58,408 nt of DNA, taken from Alphaproteobacteria bacterium (GTDB lineage: Bacteria > Pseudomonadota > Alphaproteobacteria > Reyranellales > Reyranellaceae). Shown here in pieces: positions 20,425 through 28,672 of this stretch; positions within the stretch are counted from its first letter, which is position 1; each line of letters begins with the position of its first letter. The stretch spans positions 1 through 58,408 of the forward strand of contig VGCZ01000032.1 in NCBI GenBank assembly GCA_016869975.1, read 5' to 3'. The notes under the pieces are model-generated. The model ran no database searches, was not told where the DNA came from, and worked only from the letters and a program-made list of their open reading frames with translations. The translations under genes and the position numbers were made by a program.

Positions 20425-21573
20425 ATGGTGGACAGGATCGACAGGGCGCTGGCCGAGGCGGTGGCCGGTGGCGACGTGCATGGCGTCGTCGCGGCGGCGG
20501 CGACCGACACGGGCGTGATCTATCAGGGTGCCCATGGAGTCCGCGCCGTGGGCGATCGGCAGCCGATGACGCCCGACACCGTGCTGCGCCTGTTTTCGAT
20601 GACCAAGGCGATCACGGCGGTTGCGGCCATGCAGCAGGTCGAGCGCGGCAAGCTCTCGCTCGACGGGCCGATCGCCGACGTGCTGCCGCAGCTCGCCAAA
20701 CCGCAGGTGCTTGAGGGCTTCGACGCCGGCGGCAAGCCGATCCTGCGGGCGGCCAGGTCGCCGATCACCTTGCGACAACTGCTCACCCACACCGCGGGCT
20801 TCGGCTACGAGAACTGGAACGGCGACATCCAGAAATACATGCAGGTCACCGGCCTGCCGGGCCTGACCACCGGCAAGCTGGAGTCGCTGAACGCGCCGCT
20901 GACCTTCGACCCCGGCACGCGCTGGCAATACAGCATCTCGATCGACTGGGCCGGCCGCGCCGTCGAAGCGGTGAGCGGCCAGGACCTCGAGGCCTACTTC
21001 CGGCAGCATATCTTCACGCCGCTGGGCATGCAGGACACCAGCTTCCGCCTGCGCCCCGACCAGCAGGCGCGCCGCGCCACGCCGCATGCGCGCCAGCCCG
21101 ACGGCACCTTGCAAACCATGACGCTGGTGCGCTCGGAGGAGCCGGAGTTCCTCGGCGGTGGCGGCGGGCTGTTCGGCACCATCCCCGACTACCTCGCCTT
21201 CCTGCGCGCGCTCTTGGCGCAAGGCGGCGGGCTGGTGAAGCCCGAGACCTTCGCCGAAATGGCGCGCAACAACATGGGCGACCTCTTCGTCGAGACGCTC
21301 CGGACCTTCGCGCCCGCCATGTCGCTGGACGCCAATCTCTTCCCCGACATCCCGCAGAAATGGGGCCTGAGCTTCTCGATCAATACGCGCGCCACGCCCG
21401 AAGGCCGCGCCGCCGGCAGCCTCGCCTGGGCCGGGCTGGGCAACCTCTACTTCTGGGTCGACCCGACCAAGCGCGTCGCCGGCGTCTGGGGCACGCAGAT
21501 ATTGCCGTTCTGTGACACCCGATCGGTCAAGGCGTTCAAGGCGTTCGAAACGGCGGTCTACGACTCCCTCTGA
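20425..21573 (+). CDS. Serine hydrolase, class C beta-lactamase-like (copy 1)
   Basis: This 382-residue protein has the beta-lactamase/esterase fold. The nucleophile motif S-x-x-K is at Ser58-Lys61 (FSMTKAITA). A Tyr in WQYSISIDWAG stands where penicillin-binding proteins have Y-x-N. The C-terminus carries GSLAWAGLGNLYFWVDP instead of a clear KTG triad. This combination is typical of EstB-like esterases and peptidases rather than true beta-lactamases. No signal peptide is visible, so it is probably cytoplasmic. ATG 20425 follows GAGGGAG; a TTG lies 3 bp upstream. It is followed at 58 bp by a clear paralogue, so this is a tandem duplication. Confidence 0.88.
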   Translation: MVDRIDRALAEAVAGGDVHGVVAAAATDTGVIYQGAHGVRAVGDRQPMTPDTVLRLFSMTKAITAVAAMQQVERGKLSLDGPIADVLPQLAKPQVLEGFDAGGKPILRAARSPITLRQLLTHTAGFGYENWNGDIQKYMQVTGLPGLTTGKLESLNAPLTFDPGTRWQYSISIDWAGRAVEAVSGQDLEAYFRQHIFTPLGMQDTSFRLRPDQQARRATPHARQPDGTLQTMTLVRSEEPEFLGGGGGLFGTIPDYLAFLRALLAQGGGLVKPETFAEMARNNMGDLFVETLRTFAPAMSLDANLFPDIPQKWGLSFSINTRATPEGRAAGSLAWAGLGNLYFWVDPTKRVAGVWGTQILPFCDTRSVKAFKAFETAVYDSL

Positions 21574-21631
21574 GGCGCGGTCCGTCGTAGGCTTGCCCCA
21601 CCCGGGCGAGGCCCCGGTGGAGGACAACGCC

Positions 21632-22777
21632 ATGCCTGACATCGACGACGTTCTGAGACAGGGCATTGACCGCGGTGCCGCCGCCGGAGTCGCGGCCGCC
21701 GCCACCACCGATTCGGGAGCCATCTACGAAGGCGCCTTCGGCGTGCGCGAGGCCGGTAAGCCGGCCTCGATGACGCCGGACACCGTGGTGTGGATCGCCT
21801 CGATGACCAAGGCGATCACCGGTACCGCGGCGATGCAGCTGGTCGAGCGCGGCAAGCTCTCGCTCGACGAGCCGATCGGCAAGTTGCTGCCGCAGCTCGC
21901 CAGCCCCAAGGTCTTCGAGGGCTTCGATCCTTCCGGCAATCCGAAGCTGCGGCCGGCGAAAGGCGCCATCACGTTGCGCCAGCTGGTGACCCACACCGCC
22001 GGCTTCTCCTACGACATCTGGAACGCGGATCTGGGCAAGTACATGGAGGGCGCCGGCATCCCCGGCATCATCTCCTGCCAGAACGCCGCGCTCGGCACAC
22101 CGCTGACCTTCGATCCGGGCACGCGCTGGGATTACGGCATCAACATCGACTGGGTCGGCAAGGCGGTCGAGGCGGCCAGCGGCGAGACGCTCGACGTCTT
22201 CCTGCGCAAGAACATCTTCGAGCCGCTGGGCATGAATTCGACCTCGTTCAAGCTCGGCGATGGCCAGCGCGCGCGGCTGTCGGGCACGCACGCGCGCGGC
22301 GAGGATGGCAAGCTCGCCGCCATGCCGTTCGAGATCCCGCAGGAGCCGGAGTTCCATATGGGCGGCGGCGGGCTCTACGGCACGGTGCAGGATTACCTGA
22401 AGTACGTGCGTTGCCTGCTCAACGACGGCGCGCCGCTGGTGAGCCGCAAGACCTTCGCCGATATGGCGCGCAACAATATCGGCGACATCAACGTGGTGGC
22501 GCTGAAGACCGCCGCGCCGCCTTTCTCCGCCGACGCCGATTTCTTCCCGGGCATGCCGTGCAAATGGGGCCTGAGCTTCCTGATCAACACCGCCACCACG
22601 CCGCAGGGCCGCTCGCCCGGCAGCCTTGCCTGGGCCGGCCTCGCCAACACCTATTTCTGGGCCGATCCGGCGAAGAAGATCGGCGGCGTCTTCGCGACGC
22701 AGACCCTGCCGTTCTTCGATCCCAAGGTGATCGGCCTGTTCCGCGATTACGAGAGCGCGGTGTATCGCTCGTTGTAG
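21632..22777 (+). CDS. Serine hydrolase, class C beta-lactamase-like (copy 2)
   Basis: This 381-residue paralogue of the preceding gene is collinear along its whole length: MTPDTVVWIASMTKAITGTA, RGKLSLDEPIGKLLPQLASP, LTFDPGTRWDYGINIDWVGK and SPGSLAWAGLANTYFWADPA. The S-x-x-K nucleophile is Ser57-Lys60. The start at ATG 21632 is preferred over upstream in-frame starts because GGTGGAGG precedes it and the N-terminus then lines up with copy 1. Differences cluster in the loop after the Tyr motif and in ARGEDGKLAAMPFEIPQEPE, which may reflect different substrates. Function beyond serine hydrolase is not determinable. Confidence 0.88.
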   Translation: MPDIDDVLRQGIDRGAAAGVAAAATTDSGAIYEGAFGVREAGKPASMTPDTVVWIASMTKAITGTAAMQLVERGKLSLDEPIGKLLPQLASPKVFEGFDPSGNPKLRPAKGAITLRQLVTHTAGFSYDIWNADLGKYMEGAGIPGIISCQNAALGTPLTFDPGTRWDYGINIDWVGKAVEAASGETLDVFLRKNIFEPLGMNSTSFKLGDGQRARLSGTHARGEDGKLAAMPFEIPQEPEFHMGGGGLYGTVQDYLKYVRCLLNDGAPLVSRKTFADMARNNIGDINVVALKTAAPPFSADADFFPGMPCKWGLSFLINTATTPQGRSPGSLAWAGLANTYFWADPAKKIGGVFATQTLPFFDPKVIGLFRDYESAVYRSL

Positions 22778-22784
22778 GTATTCT

Positions 22785-22841
22785 GGGAGCGCCGGTGTCC
22801 CGCCGGCCCCTTCCATGAGCCGGCGAGACGCCGGCGCTCCC
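22785..22841. repeat. Long imperfect palindrome upstream of flavoprotein gene
   Basis: The arms (22785-22807 and 22819-22841) are 23 bp long with two mismatches; the outer part reads GGGAGCGCCGG / CCGGCGCTCCC. The inner GACGCCGGCG is shared with the hairpin at 7863-7889, marking a dispersed family. It ends 13 bp before the start of the gene at 22855 and may overlap its ribosome-binding region. Confidence 0.7.
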
Positions 22842-22854
22842 GTCAAGAGAGCCC

Positions 22855-25305
22855 ATGAGTTCAAGCCCGTCCCTTCCAAGCCACGCGCATGTCGTCATCA
22901 TCGGCGGCGGCATCGTCGGCCTGAGCGTTGCGTACCATCTGACCAAGCATGGCTGGCACGACGTCGTGCTGCTGGAGCGCCAGAAGCTCACCAGCGGCAC
23001 GACGTGGCACGCCGCCGGGCTGGTCGGCCAGCTGCGTGCCACACACAACCTCACGCGGCTCGCCAAATACACCGCCGAGCTGTTCTCGATCCTGGAGCTG
23101 GAGACCGGTGTGGCCACCGGCTTCAAGCAGCGTGGCTCGCTCGCCATCGCCGCCACCGAGGGGCGCTGGGAAGAACTCAGGCGCGGCGCCTCAATGGCGC
23201 GGCACTTCGGCCTCGACGCCCACCTGCTGACGCCTCGCGAAGCGCGCGAGCGCTGGCCACTGCTCCATGTCGACGATGTGGTCGGCGGCCTGTTCATCCC
23301 CAAGGACGGCCAGACCAACCCCGTCGACACCGCCATGGCACTGGCGCGCGGCGCGCGCAGCGGCGGCGTGCGCATCCACGAAGGCGTCACGGTCACCGGC
23401 ATCCTGAAGAAGAACGGCCGCGCCGCGGGCGTACGCACGCAGCACGGCGACATCGCGACCGAGATCGTCGTGAACTGCGCCGGGCTGTGGGGCCACCAGG
23501 TCGGCGAGATGGCCGGCGTCGCCGTGCCGCTGCATGCCGCCGAGCATTTCTACGTCGTCACCGAGCCGATCGCCGGACTATCGCCGGACACACCGGTGCT
23601 GCGCGACCCCGACGGCGCCAACTACTTCAAGGAGGACGCCGGCAAGCTGCTGGTGGGCTGGTTCGAGCCGGTGTCTCGGCCATGGGATCATCGCGCCGCG
23701 CCGGATGATTTTGCCTTCGGCACGTTGCCGGTCGACATGGACCACATCGCGCCGCAGCTCGAGAAGGCGGCGCATCGCGTGCCGCGCTTCGGGGAGGCCG
23801 GCATCCGCACCTTCTTCAACGGGCCAGAGAGCTTCACGCCCGACGACCGCTACCTGCTGGGCGAGGCGCCGGAGCTGCCGGGCTTTTTCGTCGCCTCGGG
23901 CTTCAACTCCATCGGCATCCAGTCCTCCGGCGGCGCCGGCAAGGTGCTGGCCGACTGGATCGTGCACGGCCATCCGCCGATGGATCTGTGGGACGTCGAC
24001 ATCCGCCGCGTCATGCCGTTCCAGCGCAACCGCGCCTATCTGCGGGAACGCACGGTCGAGACCCTGGGCCTGCTCTACGCCATGCACTGGCCCTATCGCC
24101 AGGTCGAGACCGCGCGCGGCGCGCGGCGCTCACCGCTGCACGATCGTCTCACGGTCATGGGCGCCTGCTTCGGCGAGACCGCGGGCTGGGAGCGCGCCAA
24201 CTGGTTCGCGCCGCCGGACATGGTGCCCGAGTACGAATACAGCTACGGCAGGCAGAACTGGTTCGGCCCCTCGGGCGAGGAGCACCGCGCGGCGCGCGAA
24301 AGTGTGGCGCTGTTCGACCAGACTTCGTTCGGCAAGTTCATGGTGCAAGGCGTCGACGCCGAGGCGGTGCTCAACCGCATCTGCGCCAACGACATCGCCG
24401 TCGAGCCGGGCCGCGTCGTCTACACGCAATGGCTCAACGAGCGCGGCGGCATCGAGGCGGACGTCACGGTCACGCGATTGTCGGCGACGGAGTTTCTCGT
24501 CGTCACCTCGGCCGCGTGCCAGACGCGCGACCTTGTCTGGCTGCGCCGCCACACTCCAACCGGATCGCGCTGCACCGTTACCGACATCACCTCGGGCCAG
24601 GTCGTGCTGGGCGTGATGGGGCCGCGCTCGCGCGAACTCATGGCGGCGCTGTCACCGGACGAGGACTTCAGCGCCAAAGGCTTCGGCTTCATGACCTCAC
24701 GCGAGGTCGATATCGCCTACGCCCGCGTGCGCGCGTCGCGCCTGACCTATGTCGGCGCGCTGGGTTGGGAACTCTACATCCCGGCGGAGTTCGCCGCCGG
24801 CGTGTTCGACGCCGTGCTGGAAGCGGGCGAGCGGTTCGGCCTGAGGCTGGCGGGTTACCACGCGATGAACTCGCTGAGGCTCGAATGCGGCTATCGCCAT
24901 TTCGGCCACGACATCACCGACGAGACCTCGCCGCTCGAGGCGGGGCTGGGCTTCGCGGTGGCCTGGGACAAGCCCGGCGGCTTCATCGGCCGCGAGGCGC
25001 TGCTGCCGGCGCGCGGCCAGCGGCTGAAGCGCCGGCTGGTAGCGCTGGTGCTCGACGATCCCCAGCCGCTCTTGCTGCACGACGAGCCGATCTGGCGCGA
25101 TGGCGAGCGCGCCGGGATCGTCGCATCGGGGATGTTCGGGCACACGGTGGGCCGCAGCGTCGGGCTGGGCTATGTCGGCCACGATGGCGGAGTCGACGCC
25201 GCCTGGCTCGCCGCCGGCAAGTGGGAAGTCGAGATCGCCTGCGAGCGCTTCCCCTGTCGGGTCTCGCTCGCAGCGCCCGTCGATTCGAAAGCGGTGCGCG
25301 CCTAG
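22855..25305 (+). CDS. FAD-dependent oxidoreductase fused to GcvT-like domain (dimethylglycine/sarcosine dehydrogenase-like)
   Basis: This 816-residue protein has the standard domain order of mitochondrial dimethylglycine and sarcosine dehydrogenases. An N-terminal FAD domain (about 1-370) has the dinucleotide motif [15 protein letters not shown], and [15 protein letters not shown] contains the His that binds FAD covalently in relatives. A linker domain follows, then a GcvT-like aminomethyltransferase domain (about 430-700) that binds tetrahydrofolate, and a C-terminal GcvT beta-barrel ([15 protein letters not shown] onward). It should oxidatively demethylate an N-methyl amine and pass the one-carbon unit to folate. 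No signal peptide is seen. It shares the 4-bp CTAG with the convergent infA gene, so their stop codons overlap. The methylated substrate (dimethylglycine, sarcosine or another) cannot be decided. Confidence 0.9.
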   Translation: MSSSPSLPSHAHVVIIGGGIVGLSVAYHLTKHGWHDVVLLERQKLTSGTTWHAAGLVGQLRATHNLTRLAKYTAELFSILELETGVATGFKQRGSLAIAATEGRWEELRRGASMARHFGLDAHLLTPREARERWPLLHVDDVVGGLFIPKDGQTNPVDTAMALARGARSGGVRIHEGVTVTGILKKNGRAAGVRTQHGDIATEIVVNCAGLWGHQVGEMAGVAVPLHAAEHFYVVTEPIAGLSPDTPVLRDPDGANYFKEDAGKLLVGWFEPVSRPWDHRAAPDDFAFGTLPVDMDHIAPQLEKAAHRVPRFGEAGIRTFFNGPESFTPDDRYLLGEAPELPGFFVASGFNSIGIQSSGGAGKVLADWIVHGHPPMDLWDVDIRRVMPFQRNRAYLRERTVETLGLLYAMHWPYRQVETARGARRSPLHDRLTVMGACFGETAGWERANWFAPPDMVPEYEYSYGRQNWFGPSGEEHRAARESVALFDQTSFGKFMVQGVDAEAVLNRICANDIAVEPGRVVYTQWLNERGGIEADVTVTRLSATEFLVVTSAACQTRDLVWLRRHTPTGSRCTVTDITSGQVVLGVMGPRSRELMAALSPDEDFSAKGFGFMTSREVDIAYARVRASRLTYVGALGWELYIPAEFAAGVFDAVLEAGERFGLRLAGYHAMNSLRLECGYRHFGHDITDETSPLEAGLGFAVAWDKPGGFIGREALLPARGQRLKRRLVALVLDDPQPLLLHDEPIWRDGERAGIVASGMFGHTVGRSVGLGYVGHDGGVDAAWLAAGKWEVEIACERFPCRVSLAAPVDSKAVRA

Positions 25306-25580
25306 CGGCGAACGAAATTGCGCCGGCGCGGGGCGGCGGCGCCGATCGAGCCGGGGCGTTCGTCCTTATGCCGGTATATGACGCGACCCTTGGTCAGGTC
25401 GTAAGGCGTCATTTCCACGGTCACGCGGTCGCCGGCCAAGGCGCGGATGCGGTTCTTCTTCATGCGGCCGGCGGTGTAGGCGATGATTTCCGACCCCGAC
25501 TCCAGGGTGACGCGGAAACGACCGTCGGGCAGCGCCTCGGCGATCGTGCCCTGGAACTCGATCAGATCTTCTTTCGCCAT
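25302..25580 (-). CDS. infA: Translation initiation factor IF-1, C-terminally extended
   Basis: This 92-residue protein starts [20 protein letters not shown] and has the S1-type OB fold of IF-1 ([40 protein letters not shown]). The core ends at about residue 72, where a normal IF-1 stops. About 20 further residues, rich in Arg and Ala, end in [11 protein letters not shown]-1 binds the 30S A site during initiation. The extension and the divergent AYTAGRMKK segment suggest a second, specialised copy. It lies 36 bp downstream of a cold-shock gene in the same direction, so cold or stress co-expression is likely. It is convergent with the flavoprotein gene and overlaps it by 4 bp. Confidence 0.9.
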   Translation of the reverse strand: MAKEDLIEFQGTIAEALPDGRFRVTLESGSEIIAYTAGRMKKNRIRALAGDRVTVEMTPYDLTKGRVIYRHKDERPGSIGAAAPRRRNFVRR

Positions 25581-25616
25581 TTGTCCTCGCTGGTGAGCCG
25601 GTTGTTGCGAGCCGGC

Positions 25617-25820
25617 CTACTCGGCCTTCAGGTTCGTCGCCGCCGGCTTGCCACGCTCCATCGACACCTCGAACGACACGGTCTGGCCTTCGCTCAGGCC
25701 ATCGAGGCCGGCGCGCTGCACGGCCGAGATGTGGACGAAGACGTCCTTCGACCCGTCGCTCGGCTGGATGAAGCCGTAGCCCTTGGTCTGGTTGAAGAAT
25801 TTGACGGTACCCTTGGGCAT
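25617..25820 (-). CDS. Cold-shock domain protein
   Basis: This 67-residue CspA-type protein has MPKGTVKFFNQTKGYGFIQP (RNP1-like KGYGFI) and the RNP2-like DVFVHISAVQ. It ends LKAE, as in many alphaproteobacterial homologues. It binds single-stranded nucleic acid and acts as an RNA chaperone. The start at 25820 is chosen because the domain begins exactly there and AGAGGA lies upstream. A long leader with possible -35 TTGTCT and -10 TATTGG (minus strand, 25960-25989) would give a 5' untranslated region of over 100 bases, as is usual for cold-shock genes. That promoter is a weak guess. Confidence 0.95.
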   Translation of the reverse strand: MPKGTVKFFNQTKGYGFIQPSDGSKDVFVHISAVQRAGLDGLSEGQTVSFEVSMERGKPAATNLKAE

Positions 25821-26188
25821 GGACTGTATCCTCTGCGGTCGGCACGGGGCGCGTTGGACATCGGTCGCAACGCGCAGGCTCGATCGCCTGGGAGTCCCAA
25901 CGCAAGGCACGCCAAAGACGCACCGCGAGCCGAATGCGGCCAAGAGGTCGAACGTCCGGCCAATACGCACGTTCGCCGCCGTTAGACAAGTCCCTTTCCC
26001 TTGGACCGGCCCGGACAGGCGCCGCCCAGCGCCGGGAGCCCGCTTTACGCGCGTGACCACCGGTTCCGGGATTCAGCCCTCGCCACGGCGGCCGAAACGT
26101 GAGCCTATGCCGACATCACCGGCAGGACGACTTCGCGGCGCCGGTGGCTGAGAGACAGTGTGCTCCCGCCTGCGATGGAAGGGTGCCT
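25821..26188. other. Intergenic region, cold-shock leader side
   Basis: This gap of 368 bp separates the leftward csp gene from rightward small genes. The part next to csp probably holds its promoter and untranslated leader. GGAAGGG just before 26189 looks like a ribosome-binding site. I see no convincing gene, RNA gene or mobile element. Confidence 0.5.
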
Positions 26189-26272
26189 ATGCGCTCGACG
26201 ATCAAGGCGGATTCCGCCGACGCGCTGGCGCGCGTGGCGCCCTTGCGTGACTCCAAGGGAAACCCGACATGA
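26189..26272 (+). CDS. Possible 27-residue leader peptide
   Basis: ATG 26189 is preceded by GGAAGGG at proper distance and opens a frame of 27 codons ending in TGA at 26270-26272. The stop overlaps the start codon of the next small gene (ATG at 26269). The peptide (MRSTIKADSADALARVAP and nine more residues) has no known motif. The good ribosome site and the overlap argue for translational coupling, but a chance frame is not excluded. Confidence 0.3.
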   Translation: MRSTIKADSADALARVAPLRDSKGNPT

Positions 26273-26454
26273 AAGAGCACAAGTTCAAGGTCGGCCAGTT
26301 CGTCCGCGTCGCGGCGCCGAAGTTCGCCGGCACGCCACAGGGTCGCTACGAAGTGCTGCGCCTAATGCCGCCGGCCGGCAACCAGAACCAGTACCGCGTG
26401 CGTTCGGCCGAGAACGGCGTCGAGAGGATGGTCAAGGAAGAGGACCTTTCCTGA
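26269..26454 (+). CDS. Small conserved hypothetical protein (61 residues)
   Basis: A 61-residue basic protein: MKEHKFKVGQFVRVAAPKFA, a central YEVLRLMPPAGNQNQYRVRS and the acidic end KEEDLS. The pattern (K-F-x-V-G-Q-x-V-R, then a strand YEVhRLhP and YRhRS) is one I recognise from small conserved alphaproteobacterial proteins of unknown function, probably a compact SH3-like barrel. No signal peptide or membrane segment is present. Its start overlaps the stop of a possible leader ORF. It lies 32 bp before a desaturase gene and may share its transcript. Confidence 0.7.
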   Translation: MKEHKFKVGQFVRVAAPKFAGTPQGRYEVLRLMPPAGNQNQYRVRSAENGVERMVKEEDLS

Positions 26455-26486
26455 GCGGAACCAGCCCCCAGCCACACGAGGCGTCG

Positions 26487-27521
26487 ATGCCCTCAGCCTC
26501 CTCGTTAGGCGATAGCGATAGCGCCGCGCTGCGCCGGGTGCTCGGCGCGCACCAATCGGCGCAGCCGTCGCGCGCGGTTCTCCAGCTCGTCTCGACGTTC
26601 CTGCCTTTCCTCGCGCTGCTCGCCGCGATGTACCTCACCGCGCATGTCTCGTTCTGGTTGACCCTGGCTCTCGCCGTGCCTGCCGCCGCCTTCGTCGTGC
26701 GCATCTTCATCCTGCAGCACGATTGCGGCCATGGCGCGCTGTTCGGCTCCAAGCGCGTCAATGACTGGGTCGGCCGAATGTGCAGCCTCGTCACGCTGAC
26801 GCCATACCAGCATTGGCGCCGCCAGCACGCCGGGCACCACGCCAACTGGAACAATCTCGACCGCCGGGAAAGTGGCGCCGACATCTACTCCTCGTGCCTG
26901 ACGACGGCGGAGTATCATCGCCTGTCGCGCCGCAAGCGCGCGGCGTACCGGATCGTCCGCCATCCGCTGATCGCGCATCTACTGCTGCCGCCGCTGGTCT
27001 TCGTGCTGCTCTATCGCCTGCCCTTCGACACGCCCGGCGCCTGGCGGAGCGAACGCCGGTCGGTGCACGCGACCAATCTGTCGCTGGTGACGCTGTTCGT
27101 CGTCCTCGGCCTGTGCGTCGGCTTCGGCACCATGGCGCGTGTCCAGCTGCCGACCATCACCCTGGCGGCGATCGCCGGCGTCTGGCTGTTCTCGGTACAG
27201 CATCGCTTCGAAGCCGCCGCCTGGCTGCGCCGCGTCGACTGGACGGCGACCGCCGCCTCGTTGCGCGGCACCTCCTACCTTCGACTGCCGCAGCCGCTGC
27301 GCTGGTTCACGGGCGACATCGGCTATCACCACGTCCACCATCTCAACCCGAGAATCCCCAATTATCGGCTGGCCAAGTGCCACGCCGGCAGCGCCACGCT
27401 GCGAACGGTCACCACGCTCGGCCTGCGCGACGGGCTGCGCGCGCCGCGCTGCTGGCTATGGGACGAGTCGCGTGGGCGAATGGTGTCGTTCAGGGAGGCT
27501 GGACGCCCCGCCGTCCGGTAG
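26487..27521 (+). CDS. Membrane fatty acid desaturase
   Basis: This 344-residue integral membrane protein carries the three His boxes of the family: HDCGH (LQHDCGHGALFGS), HWRRQHAGHHANWN, and HHVHHLNP near the C-terminus. Together they bind the di-iron centre. Hydrophobic segments lie at about residues 35-75, 170-190 and 200-235. It should insert a double bond into membrane acyl chains, using electrons from a ferredoxin or cytochrome. The start at ATG 26487 is preferred because upstream sequence in this frame covers the separate 61-residue gene. Proximity to cold-shock genes fits a role in membrane fluidity, which is inference. Confidence 0.9.
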   Translation: MPSASSLGDSDSAALRRVLGAHQSAQPSRAVLQLVSTFLPFLALLAAMYLTAHVSFWLTLALAVPAAAFVVRIFILQHDCGHGALFGSKRVNDWVGRMCSLVTLTPYQHWRRQHAGHHANWNNLDRRESGADIYSSCLTTAEYHRLSRRKRAAYRIVRHPLIAHLLLPPLVFVLLYRLPFDTPGAWRSERRSVHATNLSLVTLFVVLGLCVGFGTMARVQLPTITLAAIAGVWLFSVQHRFEAAAWLRRVDWTATAASLRGTSYLRLPQPLRWFTGDIGYHHVHHLNPRIPNYRLAKCHAGSATLRTVTTLGLRDGLRAPRCWLWDESRGRMVSFREAGRPAVR

Positions 27522-27531
27522 GGAGTTCAAC

Positions 27532-27567
27532 CGCGCCGGCCCCGGGGAGAGGGCTGGGACCGGCGCG
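27532..27567. terminator. Hairpin between convergent desaturase and YbjN genes
   Basis: The arms CGCGCCGG (27532-27539) and CCGGCGCG (27560-27567) are exact complements around a 20-base centre. Its position between convergent stops (27521 and 27622) suits a terminator. A T-rich stretch (CTCTTTGGTTCTCTT) follows on the plus strand. Confidence 0.4.
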
Positions 27568-27621
27568 GCGCGACGCCTCTTTGGTTCTCTTCGTTGTCCT
27601 GAGGGGGCGTCGGAACTGAAC

Positions 27622-28128
27622 TCACGCTTGCCCGACCGTCTCGAGGATCGAGGCGGCCAGGGCTTCACTGGGCGTCTTGCCGGCCCAGACGACATACTGA
27701 AACGCTGGATAGAAACGCTCGCTCTCGCCGATCGCGACCTCCATGAGGTCCTCGAGCTGCTCGACCGACAGCCCGCGCGTGCCGCGCAGCAGGATCGAGT
27801 GGCGGAACATCGGTAGGCCCTCCTCCGACCACAGGTCGAAATGGCCGAGCCAAAGCTTCTCGTTGATCTGGGCCAGCAGGGCGTGCACGTCGCCGTGCTT
27901 CTCGCTGGGGATACGCGCGTCGAAGGCGCAGGTGAAGTGCAGCGCGCTCACGTCCTCGCGCCAGGAGAAGAACATCCGGTAGTCGCACCAGCGACCGGCC
28001 ACCTCAACGGCGATCTCCCGCTCACTGGTTCGATCGAAGGGCCATTCGTTTTCCGTCACAACCCGCTCGACCAACTCAAGCGGATTGGGCGCCCGTAGCT
28101 CGCTATGCTCCCGTTGCATCAGCGCCAT
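27622..28128 (-). CDS. YbjN domain-containing protein
   Basis: This 168-residue protein of the YbjN/type III secretion chaperone-like family has NPLELVERVVTENEWPFDRT, then AGRWCDYRMFFSWREDVSAL, and a C-terminal GLSVEQLEDLMEVAIGESER followed by the conserved YPAFQYVVWAGKTPSEALAA. It is cytoplasmic and lacks a signal peptide. The fold is known from chaperone-like proteins, but the function in alphaproteobacteria is not settled. The start at 28128 is chosen because GGGGTGGG precedes it and family proteins begin near here; the frame is open for another 42 codons upstream. From memory, proC normally lies between ybjN and ubiK; here only hairpin-containing sequence is found. Confidence 0.85.
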   Translation of the reverse strand: MALMQREHSELRAPNPLELVERVVTENEWPFDRTSEREIAVEVAGRWCDYRMFFSWREDVSALHFTCAFDARIPSEKHGDVHALLAQINEKLWLGHFDLWSEEGLPMFRHSILLRGTRGLSVEQLEDLMEVAIGESERFYPAFQYVVWAGKTPSEALAASILETVGQA

Positions 28129-28282
28129 CGCCCACCCCGCGAATCCCAAACGCGCCCGCCACGCCCCGGAAGGGCTGGACGGCAGGCGCGGACCACTACG
28201 ACATCCAGTGCGTTTCCAAATCTTGTGGGCGTATTCTCGGCGCCCACTACCCATAGCCTGCCACGTCGGGACTCATGGCGCA

Positions 28283-28320
28283 AGAATCCAGCATGTGGAT
28301 TCTCCGAATTTAATCCGGAG
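28283..28320. terminator. Two adjacent hairpins downstream of ubiK
   Basis: AGAATCCA (28283-28290) pairs exactly with TGGATTCT (28296-28303) around GCATG. CTCCG (28302-28306) pairs with CGGAG (28316-28320) around an AT-rich loop. Reading leftward they follow the ubiK stop at 28339 and could terminate ubiK transcription or serve as regulatory sites upstream of ybjN. The local sequence is unusually AT-rich for this window. Confidence 0.45.
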
Positions 28321-28338
28321 CCTCCGGCAACGCGACGG

Positions 28339-28593
28339 CTAGCCGAGCTTGGCCAGCCGCGCTTCGAGCTCGGCGATGCGGGCCTTCAGGGCCTCGTTCT
28401 CTTCGCGCGCCGCAACCGCCATGGCGCGCACGACCTCGAATTCCTCGCGGTTGGGCAAGTGCATGCCGTCGAGGATCTTGGCCAGCTGGTCGCGGATACG
28501 CGCCTCGACCTCCTCGCGCACGCCGCTCAACGCACCGGCGGCGCCGGCCGCCACCTTGGCCAGGTCATCGAGAAGGGGATTGCGCGTCTGCAT
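28339..28593 (-). CDS. ubiK: Accessory factor UbiK family protein (BMFP)
   Basis: This 84-residue protein starts MQTRNPLLDDLAKVAAGAAG, continues with REEVEARIRDQLAKILDGMH, and ends in a coiled coil (EENEALKARIAELEARLAKL). This is the BMFP/YqiC pattern: an N-terminal amphipathic helix that contacts membranes and a C-terminal trimerising coiled coil. In enterobacteria UbiK helps the ubiquinone biosynthesis complex under aerobic conditions. AGGAGG lies directly upstream of ATG. It diverges from hldD, with 79 bp between; this position beside the lgt cluster is usual in alphaproteobacteria. Confidence 0.9.
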   Translation of the reverse strand: MQTRNPLLDDLAKVAAGAAGALSGVREEVEARIRDQLAKILDGMHLPNREEFEVVRAMAVAAREENEALKARIAELEARLAKLG

Positions 28594-28660
28594 GACGTCC
28601 TCCTGAGCGTCCCCGCGATATAGGCGTCGCGGGCGATGCGCGCCAGCGCCGTGGTCGCGC

Positions 28661-28672
28661 TATAAGACGCGC
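28661..28672 (+). promoter_or_regulatory. Candidate -10 element placing hldD mRNA start at its ATG
   Basis: TATAAG at 28661-28666 is 6 bases before ATG 28673, and no Shine-Dalgarno-like sequence lies between. Transcription would start at or next to the start codon, giving a leaderless mRNA. No convincing -35 is seen. Confidence 0.35.

Noticed and set aside
16655-20714. Long plus-strand open frames opposite hyuB and hyuA
   Set aside because: The encoded proteins are rich in His, Arg and Ala and have no motifs; the minus-strand genes match known families over their full length.
20425-22777. True beta-lactamases (antibiotic resistance)
   Set aside because: S-x-x-K is present, but Y-x-N and KTG are not, and no signal peptides are seen; an esterase or peptidase is more likely.
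26160-26486. N-terminal extension of the desaturase frame
   Set aside because: It overlaps the separate 61-residue gene in another frame and lacks desaturase features; ATG 26487 gives a normal-length enzyme.
28129-28254. 42-codon upstream extension of the YbjN gene
   Set aside because: Basic low-complexity sequence unlike the family; a better start with a ribosome site lies at 28128.
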